A stretch of DNA of 13,247 nucleotides from Clostridia bacterium (lineage in GTDB: Bacteria; Bacillota_A; Clostridia; Christensenellales; Aristaeellaceae), in assembly GCA_025997215.1 (NCBI GenBank), contig BNUH01000080.1, positions 1-13,247 of the forward strand. Reading direction: 5' to 3'. The translations under genes were made by a program, and so were the position numbers. This document shows positions 1 to 4,702 of the stretch, piece after piece. The number at the start of each line of letters is the position of its first letter. The stretch's first letter is position 1. The notes beneath the pieces were generated by a model. It searched no databases. It saw only the letters and a program-made list of their open reading frames with translations, and was not told the DNA's origin.

Positions 1-115
1 TCATCGACGCTGTCAGTTCCTTGACCAAGGCGTGTACTCCGCCCAGATCCTTTACCCCGCGCTCCTCGATCAGCTGGCGCAGCAGGCTCTTTTCTCCCTT
101 TGCTTTCTTTGCCAT
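1..115 (-). CDS. IS256-family transposase, N-terminal part (runs off left edge)
   Basis: The minus strand reads ATG at 115-113 and stays open to base 1, giving 38 residues that begin MAKKAKGEKSLLRQLIEERG and continue with KDLGGVHALVKELTASM. A basic start followed by 'DL..v..Lvkel' is typical of IS256 (mutator-type) transposases, which cut and paste DNA with a DDE catalytic core. That core lies outside the window. A GAGGAGGG ribosome binding site sits just upstream (plus-strand 121-128). Only about a tenth of a usual ~400-residue transposase is visible, so intactness cannot be judged. Family assignment rests on pattern recognition of the N-terminus and on the terminal-repeat-like sequence just outside it. 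Confidence 0.7.
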   Translation of the reverse strand, partial: MAKKAKGEKSLLRQLIEERGVKDLGGVHALVKELTASM

Positions 116-153
116 TTTCTTCCCTCCTCTAACTCTAGTTTGGTTCTGTTATT

Positions 154-183
154 GGAGGTTTACACATTCTGTGCGGCAGTCTC
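154..183. repeat. Putative terminal inverted repeat of the left IS256 element
   Basis: Read on the minus strand, this 30-base stretch begins GAGACTGCCGCACAGAATGT and ends GTAAACCTCC. Many IS256-family ends resemble this (GACTGTC.....TGTGTAAACC), and the position, about 40 bases upstream of the transposase start, is right for an element end. Immediately to its right the sequence becomes the interior of another IS256 transposase, consistent with an insertion boundary near 183. The partner repeat and target duplication would lie left of the window, so this is inference from position and resemblance. Confidence 0.5.
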
Positions 184-692
184 TAATCCATCAGATTCGG
201 GCGTCGACAAAGTGGCGGCGCGCAGCGCGAAGCAGGCGCGTATCCGCAGAATCCTGAAAGGATTCTTACCAATGTGTATCGTATAAGGACATCAAGGCGT
301 TTACAGCAGGTTTGAAGCCCATATACCAAGCGCCGAGTGAAGAATCCGCATTGGAAGCGCTGGACGCATTAGAGGCTGCATGGGGGAAAAAGTACCCTTG
401 CGCGATACAATCCTGGCGTTCCAATTGGGATGAACTGGCGACGATGTTCAGGTATCCGGAAGAAATTCGGCGGATCATCTACACGACCAACGCGATCGAG
501 AACTTCAATCGCCAGCTGCGCAAGGTAACAAAGACCAAAGGCGCGTTTGTCAGCGAGGATGCGCTGCTAAAGCAACTGTATTTGGTAACGATCCAGGTGA
601 CTGAGAAGTGGACGATGCCCATACGCAACTGGGGAGCGATACTCGCGCAGTTGACGGTCTACTACGGCGAGCGGATCACGCAGCCCGCGTAA
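183..692 (+). pseudogene. IS256-family transposase, C-terminal third, disrupted
   Basis: The plus strand encodes the C-terminal third of an IS256 transposase. LIHQIRAS (from 183) matches the family's 'CIVHQIRNS' block. After an interruption come VSYKDIKAF (276 on), LKPIYQAP, WGKKYP, YPEEIRRIIYTTNAIENFNR and QLRKVTKTKG, with a normal stop at 690-692. The Glu in the TNAIE block is generally taken as the last catalytic DDE residue. The gene is broken in two ways. The N-terminal two thirds are missing, replaced by the end of another IS256 copy. About 60 in-frame bases (roughly 213-275), including a TGA at 255-257, are inserted between HQIRASTK and VSYKDIK. The 3' part could be translated from the TTG at 312 but would lack most of the active site. 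Confidence 0.88.
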
Positions 693-802
693 AAGAAACG
701 CACGAACCCCCAACCGTCCGTCTTGACTGCGCGGCTGGAAACCGCTGTGCAGGCTATGCCGACGGCGATGGGAACCAGCAAAGCACAAGCCCTCTCGCCG
801 TC

Positions 803-877
803 GACATATCCAGCGTAGGTGGACTCGATCGCGTACAGCGATGTTGAGTTCTTGGACCTGGAGTATGACAATCTCAT
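803..877 (-). pseudogene. IS1634/IS4-type transposase, N-terminal stub
   Basis: From the ATG at 877 the minus strand reads MRLSYSRSKNSTSLYAIEST. This resembles the opening of IS1634-type transposases ('MRl..SkSkN..slYvIks.Y'), which are otherwise 500-600 residues long. The likeness stops after about 25 codons. The frame stays open to 662, but that stretch overlaps the end of the IS256 remnant and looks non-coding. An AGAGG ribosome binding site precedes the ATG, and a good promoter lies at 910-938. The family call rests on a short N-terminal block, so it is moderate. The stub cannot be active. Confidence 0.45.
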
Positions 878-909
878 GGCGTACCTCTGCGCTGATAGAA
901 TATATTTGA

Positions 910-938
910 ATTATATCATACTACTCCATATTACTCAA
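910..938 (-). promoter_or_regulatory. Sigma-A-like promoter for the IS1634-type stub
   Basis: On the minus strand, TTGAGT (938-933) and TATAAT (915-910) are separated by 17 bases, and the -10 lies 33 bases upstream of the ATG at 877. The surrounding 878-1130 stretch is AT-rich and otherwise holds no gene I can support. A weaker plus-strand candidate (TTGAAA at 1040-1045, TATTAT at 1064-1069, spacer 18) is also present. Confidence 0.5.
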
Positions 939-1135
939 TACCTCTTCTCTATTTTCTTGGAAATTCCTTTCCCCGCTTGGTTTTTTCTTCCTTTGAGGCC
1001 TTCTTACTGCCAAACTCCCGCGTTGTTGACTCATTGATCTTGAAACAATGGAGCATGAAGCAGTATTATTATAAACAATAACCATTATTATTCTCGATGC
1101 GCCGCCGATTGTACCTCGCATTTCTAAATCACTTA

Positions 1136-1159
1136 TGATACAATGGTACTGTCTGGAGG
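1136..1159 (+). promoter_or_regulatory. Extended -10 promoter and ribosome binding site of the 1167 stub
   Basis: TGATACAAT (1136-1144) fits the extended -10 pattern TGnTATAAT with one mismatch. No good -35 sits at the usual spacing, which extended -10 promoters tolerate. GGAGG at 1155-1159 is seven bases before the ATG at 1167. These signals look functional even though the gene they served is only a stub. Confidence 0.45.
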
Positions 1160-1166
1160 CGATATT

Positions 1167-1232
1167 ATGTTAACCATGGATACCATTAAACGCCAAACCG
1201 TGCCGTTGGCTGTAAAGTACAACGTCAAATGA
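1167..1232 (+). pseudogene. N-terminal stub resembling a minimal nucleotidyltransferase
   Basis: Twenty-one codons follow a strong GGAGG site: MLTMDTIKRQTVPLAVKYNV, then K and TGA at 1230-1232. This resembles the first segment of small MNT-type nucleotidyltransferases, which usually run 'MLtldeIk..vaPia.kYgVkrvyLFGSYARGea'. The stub stops exactly before the GSxxRG nucleotide-binding motif would begin, so it has no catalytic residues. At that point the sequence becomes the C-terminal part of an RtcB gene in another frame. Short length limits confidence in the family; the abrupt change of content at about 1228 is clearer. Confidence 0.4.
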
Positions 1233-1487
1233 CGACTGGAATCAGTCCACACCGCATGGCGCTGGCCGACTGATGAGCCACACGGAGGCGCGAAATCAGT
1301 TCACGCTCAGCGAGTACAAAATCCAGATGAAAGGTATATATTCTACGAGTGTCACCCGTGAAACGCTGGACGAATGCCCCATGGCATACAAGCCGATGGA
1401 AAGCATCCTCGCAAACATATCGGAGACGCGACAGCGGAACAGGTGATACGCCCGATCTATAACTTCAAAGCAGGGGAGGACGAGTGA
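1228..1487 (+). pseudogene. rtcB: RtcB-type RNA ligase, C-terminal fragment with frameshift
   Basis: The plus strand encodes NDDWNQSTPHGAGRLMSHTE, then ARNQFTLSEYKIQMKGIYST and ETLDECPMAYKPMESILANI. It continues in the next frame as GDATAEQVIRPIYNFKAGED plus E and TGA (1485-1487). This is the RtcB C-terminus: the PHGAGR histidine (codon 1255-1257) is the residue that becomes guanylylated, and 'DE.PmAYK' and 'viyNFKAG' are conserved. RtcB seals RNA 2',3'-cyclic phosphate and 5'-OH ends. Two lesions make it a pseudogene: roughly the first three quarters, including most manganese ligands, is missing, and a frameshift lies near 1418-1422. The arginine of 'MSRT' has also become histidine. Confidence 0.85.
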
Positions 1488-1541
1488 CAGTCTCTCGCCT
1501 GGGTTTAGCCCAATCCCCCGCAATGCTCATGCCCATGTCAT

Positions 1542-2132
1542 TCACTTAACCGATGCGATAAGGACGGGTTGTTGTCTTCCAAGAAAACGCCTTACACTAA
1601 CGACATTTTCTTTGCGCAGCGACCAAAAAGACGCTTGTACATGCATCCACGGACAGTATGTTTGATCAAATATGCGCTCCCACGACGACAGCTTTACGCT
1701 GCTTTGCTCCTCGAGTGGTAGGCTGTCAAACCAGTCATAATCTGCAGACCATTCTGCTTCACGTTCGTACACGGAGAAATACCCGTTATTTAACACAATA
1801 TGCCACATTTCTTCATCACTTAGAAGGACTTCACTATCAGGAATCTCAGCCTCAATTATATAGTTTTCACCGACATAGTTTCGGAACTCATACCTGCGCA
1901 AATCAGGCTTCACATTCTGGCCGTGTATCAGATACCATGCCCATATTGGGTATGAAACACCTTCAGGAGGTGAGTCTATTCTTTTACACATTTGGGTAAC
2001 AAGCCAATCATACGATCTTTTGAAGGATTCCTCATTAAGCCACATTGCTAAGCTGGGATGGCATTGCAATACGCCTTTATTAAGAAAATCGTCGTAAGCC
2101 GCTTTATCTTGTATTGTCCATAAACGCAACAA
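1542..2132 (-). CDS. DUF3841 domain protein
   Basis: This 196-residue protein opens MLRLWTIQDKAAYDDFLNKG and carries AMWLNEESFKRSYDWLVTQM, PPEGVSYPIWAWYLI, KPDLRRYEFRNY, a 'IPDSEVLLSDEEMWHIVLNN' block and SSWERIFD. This is the layout of DUF3841, a cytoplasmic family of about 190 residues with no assigned activity. No signal peptide or membrane segment is visible. The start is TTG at 2132, chosen because GGAGG (plus-strand 2139-2143) sits six bases upstream and the family begins at this point. It lies 15 bases after the RNA ligase stop, with its ribosome binding site in the gap, so the two are almost certainly co-transcribed. The gene looks intact and ends with TGA. Confidence 0.85.
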   Translation of the reverse strand: MLRLWTIQDKAAYDDFLNKGVLQCHPSLAMWLNEESFKRSYDWLVTQMCKRIDSPPEGVSYPIWAWYLIHGQNVKPDLRRYEFRNYVGENYIIEAEIPDSEVLLSDEEMWHIVLNNGYFSVYEREAEWSADYDWFDSLPLEEQSSVKLSSWERIFDQTYCPWMHVQASFWSLRKENVVSVRRFLGRQQPVLIASVK

Positions 2133-2147
2133 TAGCCACCTCCGCTT

Positions 2148-3239
2148 TCATTGTTTATCCAAGCTAATCCACCGCAGCGCTTTGTCAGCGGGACAGCTCA
2201 TCAGCCAGTCACGCACGGATGGCGACTTGCCATCGATGAGCGTGAACAGACATGCTGGGCATTCGGTTTTCGTTATGACCGCGGCCAATTCCTTGCGAGT
2301 CGTATACCGGCACGAGCGTATCTGCGTCAGCAACGTCTGCTGCCGCTCGGCGAACGCGTCTATGCGCTTCGCAATTTCGGTAAATACAGCGTTATATTCT
2401 GGGAAGTATGAAAGAAACTCATCCTGCTCATTCCGTTGAAGGATACTGACGATATCCTCGCGGGTTGCAGCACCTGCGGCGAGGTGGCTGAGTTCAACGT
2501 ATTTGGGTGATTTGATCTTTATTCGGTCATAATCTTTATCAACCACGACAAAGCCCTCAGCGTCATTGCCGAGGATTTTGGCTGCGTCGATACAATCATC
2601 AAGTGTTTTCAATGAAAATGCCTTCGGTTTGACTATGCCTATATCCATATCGCATTCCTGAAGCGTTGCCATATTGCGCGTGCCGATATGACAAACAGAA
2701 GCTTCAGCAAACCGCACCACAACTCTGTTTTGTGGAGACGTCAGCTCAAACATGAACGTATAACCACGCGGGAGACTCTCGATATCAACGCAGGTTTTGA
2801 TCCATGCTTCCATGAAAATATCGTACAGGTTAGTGATAGGCGCGTCGGACAGCGCACTGCCGATTCTGGCGTCACGTGCGTCGATCTCACCATTGCTTGA
2901 TACATGCCACGCGCCTCTGTCGTGCCAGAGCTTAATCAAGGAGCCGTCGATCTTTTCCTGCACGCGCGCGCTCGACCAATCGATATCTGGGACATACTGT
3001 TCGCCGAAATTGCCAAACTTAAAGAACGGCACGCATACCGGTCTGTAGTTATCAGTTTCTTCCAGTATAAGTCCCCGGCACTCGCGAAGCACGGGTATGG
3101 TAAAGTCCGAGCGCGTCTGCTCGTATTTCAACAGGACATACCCGTCCTTGCGCTTGATGCGGACATAATAGGGCGAATGGATAAGCAGTTCCTCCCAGTT
3201 CGCATGTTCGCGAATGAACGAGTTAATGAGTAAGTACAT
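2148..3239 (-). CDS. T4 Rnl1-like ATP-dependent RNA ligase
   Basis: With the ATG at 3239 the protein has 363 residues, close to phage T4 Rnl1 (374). The nucleotidyltransferase motifs appear in order: ECRGLIL (about 53-59), motif I KIDGS with the adenylylated lysine at about 96, SSNGEID (about 114-120), FMFEL (about 162-166), motif IV EGFVVV (about 228-233) and motif V RIKIKSP (KIK about 241-243). A helical C-terminal region follows. Such enzymes join 3'-OH to 5'-phosphate RNA ends, often repairing cleaved tRNA. The gene is first in an operon with DUF3841. The start is odd: no ribosome binding site lies directly before it, but a well-initiated 27-codon leader frame (3223-3306) overlaps it, so coupled translation is likely. 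A 379-residue version from further upstream is possible but would translate the leader in the wrong frame. Confidence 0.9.
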   Translation of the reverse strand: MYLLINSFIREHANWEELLIHSPYYVRIKRKDGYVLLKYEQTRSDFTIPVLRECRGLILEETDNYRPVCVPFFKFGNFGEQYVPDIDWSSARVQEKIDGSLIKLWHDRGAWHVSSNGEIDARDARIGSALSDAPITNLYDIFMEAWIKTCVDIESLPRGYTFMFELTSPQNRVVVRFAEASVCHIGTRNMATLQECDMDIGIVKPKAFSLKTLDDCIDAAKILGNDAEGFVVVDKDYDRIKIKSPKYVELSHLAAGAATREDIVSILQRNEQDEFLSYFPEYNAVFTEIAKRIDAFAERQQTLLTQIRSCRYTTRKELAAVITKTECPACLFTLIDGKSPSVRDWLMSCPADKALRWISLDKQ

Positions 3240-3306
3240 ACTGGCATTGGCAGAACAGCGTCGGCCAACCCTCGGCGGCAGCGGCACCCAGCCATTGTAT
3301 CTTCAT
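3223..3306 (-). pseudogene. Leader frame: N-terminal stub of an MBL-fold-like protein
   Basis: The ATG at 3306 follows AAAGGAGGAA (plus-strand 3311-3320), the best ribosome binding site in this area. It reads MKIQWLGAAAAEGWPTLFCQ, then CQYVLTH and TAA. 'MKiqwLGtaAAEGwPalFC.C' is a familiar start of metallo-beta-lactamase-fold hydrolases related to PhnP. Only the first strand is present; the HxHxDH zinc motif and everything after is missing. The frame ends 15 bases inside the RNA ligase gene, in another register, so ribosomes finishing here would be next to the ligase ATG. It may be a chance relic or may now serve as the ligase's translational leader. Confidence 0.55.
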
Positions 3307-3356
3307 AGGGTTCCTCCTTTTGAAGCGGCTCACTTTGCCATAACTCCTGCCAGTTG

Positions 3357-3385
3357 AGTATACTTAGCTAGAATTACTATGTCAA
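3357..3385 (-). promoter_or_regulatory. Near-consensus sigma-A promoter of the RNA ligase operon
   Basis: On the minus strand TTGACA (3385-3380) and TATACT (3362-3357) are separated by exactly 17 bases. Transcription would start near 3350, giving a leader of about 45 bases before the ATG at 3306 and its AAAGGAGG site. It is the strongest promoter visible in the window, which suggests constitutive expression unless an unseen regulator binds. No operator palindrome was recognised. Confidence 0.75.
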
Positions 3386-3409
3386 TCCAGCGCGTCTTGA
3401 CATAAGGTG

Positions 3410-3415
3410 TATAAT
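3410..3415 (+). promoter_or_regulatory. Possible -10 element for the small basic protein
   Basis: A perfect TATAAT lies 22 bases before the ATG at 3438. There is no good -35 at 16-18 bases; TTGACA at 3397-3402 is only 7 bases away, too close to pair with it. The promoter is therefore uncertain, but the spot lies in the divergent intergenic gap where one is expected. Confidence 0.3.
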
Positions 3416-3437
3416 AAATATGAAAGGAGTGGCGCCA

Positions 3438-3683
3438 ATGAAACCAATAGCATTCGCGAAGCTGTCCAAAAAACAACGGCAGGAAATGGACCGTTCACGG
3501 CGCGGGACATGGGGCGTTATGAGTCCCGTGACGCGCAAACCAAACCCGTCTGGCGCATACGACCGCAAGAAAAACCGCTGGCAGAGGGAGGTCGATCGCC
3601 TTCCAAATACCTGCGGTTTCATATTCAATCATTTATTCTGCGCGGTAGCTTTCCTCGCCCATCGAGCGAGGCGTACAATGTGA
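3438..3683 (+). CDS. Small basic hypothetical protein (SPVTRKP type)
   Basis: The start at 3438 is chosen over an ATG at 3420 because AAGGAG (3424-3429) sits correctly upstream of 3438 and inside the longer version. The 81-residue product begins MKPIAFAKLSKKQRQEMDRS and continues RRGTWGVMSPVTRKPNPSGA and YDRKKNRWQRE. The run 'LSKK.rre.....RgtWg..sPVTRKp.n..aY.RkK.r.W' is one I recognise from short uncharacterised Firmicutes proteins, so coding is likely, but no function is known. It is strongly basic with no membrane segment in its first 55 residues. The last 25 residues are less typical and overlap the end of a convergent frame by 59 bases, so the natural 3' end may have been lost. Confidence 0.55.
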   Translation: MKPIAFAKLSKKQRQEMDRSRRGTWGVMSPVTRKPNPSGAYDRKKNRWQREVDRLPNTCGFIFNHLFCAVAFLAHRARRTM

Positions 3684-4203
3684 TATGGAGCAGCATGGCC
3701 AAGTCCGCCGGTGGGTTATACAGCTCAATGTGCAGCGCATCAGCCCATTCATTCAAGTGCGCATGCATGAACGCTCCGCGCAAATCGCGCGGCTGATCTT
3801 CAATTAGTTTCAGCGCCTCTTGAAAAACGCCGCTGCTTACCATGGGCCTATACAACCGTTGGTGGTAGATCAACACCCGCGTCTCCTCATCAATCGCTTC
3901 GGGTACGTCGTCATCAGGAAAAACATAGCCAGGCGTTCGCAATTCATTTTCACTGAACCGTATCATTTGGTCGGCCTGAAATCCATACTGAGCCGCCAAC
4001 TCCGCCAAGCTGTCCGCATTAGCCAGTATCATCTCATAAGGCTGCAGCCGAATCGCTATATGGCTGTCTGGTTCCATAATGATTATGCGGCTGGCATTCA
4101 CATCAATCGCCGCACCGTCATTAGCTCGCTTGGCAAGGAATAGGTATGACCTGGTCCGCTTCAGGTTATGCGGATAAAGAGTGCGAAAATCACAAAATCC
4201 CAT
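3625..4203 (-). CDS. Hypothetical protein, unrecognised
   Basis: A 192-residue minus-strand frame that I do not recognise. The body looks coding: acidic, soluble, with a helical stretch PYEMILANADSLAELAAQYG, then PGYVFPDDDVPEAIDEETRV and VFQEALKLIEDQPRDLRGAF. No signal peptide, membrane segment or nucleotide-binding motif is visible. The start is doubtful. The ATG at 4203 has no ribosome binding site, and the first ~30 residues look less protein-like than the rest, so either the true start is internal (for example the methionine at about residue 43) or the 5' end is lost. It overlaps the end of the convergent small protein by 59 bases. An IS110 remnant lies just upstream, in keeping with disruption. 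Confidence 0.5.
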   Translation of the reverse strand: MGFCDFRTLYPHNLKRTRSYLFLAKRANDGAAIDVNASRIIIMEPDSHIAIRLQPYEMILANADSLAELAAQYGFQADQMIRFSENELRTPGYVFPDDDVPEAIDEETRVLIYHQRLYRPMVSSGVFQEALKLIEDQPRDLRGAFMHAHLNEWADALHIELYNPPADLAMLLHITLYASLDGRGKLPRRIND

Positions 4204-4310
4204 TATACATCACCAACTATTACAATTATTCCCAAGACTTAAAGAACAACTCGGGCACGAACCTGCGTCCCAAGCGCAGCAGCTCGTCGTCATCCATATC
4301 GCTGACGCGC

Positions 4311-4664
4311 GAAGCGTTCTCAGGATGCACACTGCCTGGAATCGACACATTGTCAGCAAGCCAGATACTCTCGGAGATCGGCGCTGACATGAGCGTTTTT
4401 GAAACGAGCAAACACTTAACCAAGTAGGCAGGACTATCGCCATGCAACGACGAAAGCGCCGGCAAGCGCATATCAAACCGGATCATTCGCGTCGGGACGT
4501 ATCTCAAGCAGACGCTGGTGGAGTGTGCAAGGAGCGCGGTTAACTCAAAGAAAGAGCCCTATTTTGCGGCAAAGTACTGCCGCCTGATCTGCCGCAAGGA
4601 GAAAAAGAAAAATCCTGTAATAAGAAAAACAGTGTCATCTCACTTGAAGGTATGGGAAGACCTT
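4311..4664 (+). pseudogene. IS110-family transposase, C-terminal half with in-frame TAG
   Basis: The plus strand encodes GCTLPGIDTLSASQILSEIG (from 4323), ADMSVFETSKHLTK, TAG at 4425-4427, then AGLSPCNDESAGKRISNRII and RVGTYLKQTLVECARSAVNS. This is the transposase_20 domain of IS110/IS116/IS902 elements ('IPGIG..sA..iiaEiG.d...F....hlasWaGL.Pgn.eSaGKr.s...rkGn.yLr..L'). The TAG stands exactly where the family has tryptophan, a one-base change from TGG. The N-terminal DEDD/RuvC-like catalytic half is missing and the last part (after about 4640) drifts from the family. It is therefore a dead remnant. Antisense frames over it are shadows. Confidence 0.82.
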
Positions 4665-4675
4665 CGCAAGCGAAG
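4646..4675 (-). terminator. Possible stem-loop after the esterase gene
   Basis: Downstream of the sugar operon's last stop (4703) the minus strand can fold CTTCG-CTTG-CGAAG (4675-4662), or alternatively GAAGGT with ACCTTC (4665-4660 and 4651-4646, loop of 8). Neither is followed by a clear run of T, so termination here is only a possibility. Confidence 0.25.
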
Positions 4676-4702
4676 ACAGATGTTAGGGCGACGTCGGAAA
4701 AT

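Noticed and set aside
662..802. Continuation of the minus-strand frame after the IS1634-like start
   Set aside because: Similarity stops near 803 and the frame runs back over the end of the IS256 transposase; composition looks non-coding.
921..1121. 66-codon minus-strand frame with a lysine- and arginine-rich segment
   Set aside because: No ribosome binding site, no family likeness, and AT-rich intergenic setting with promoter elements instead.
3397..3415. TTGACA and TATAAT close together on the plus strand
   Set aside because: The spacer is only 7 bases, so they cannot form one promoter.
255..4427. Recoded stop codons (TGA at 255-257 and TAG at 4425-4427 inside otherwise alignable frames)
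   Set aside because: Both lie in truncated transposases, and TGA, TAG and TAA all end intact genes in this window.
4226..4507. 93-codon minus-strand frame ending DDDELLRLGRRFVPELF
   Set aside because: Most of it is antisense to the IS110 remnant, whose domain match is clear. The last 25 residues look protein-like and could be a relic C-terminus, but nothing confirms it.
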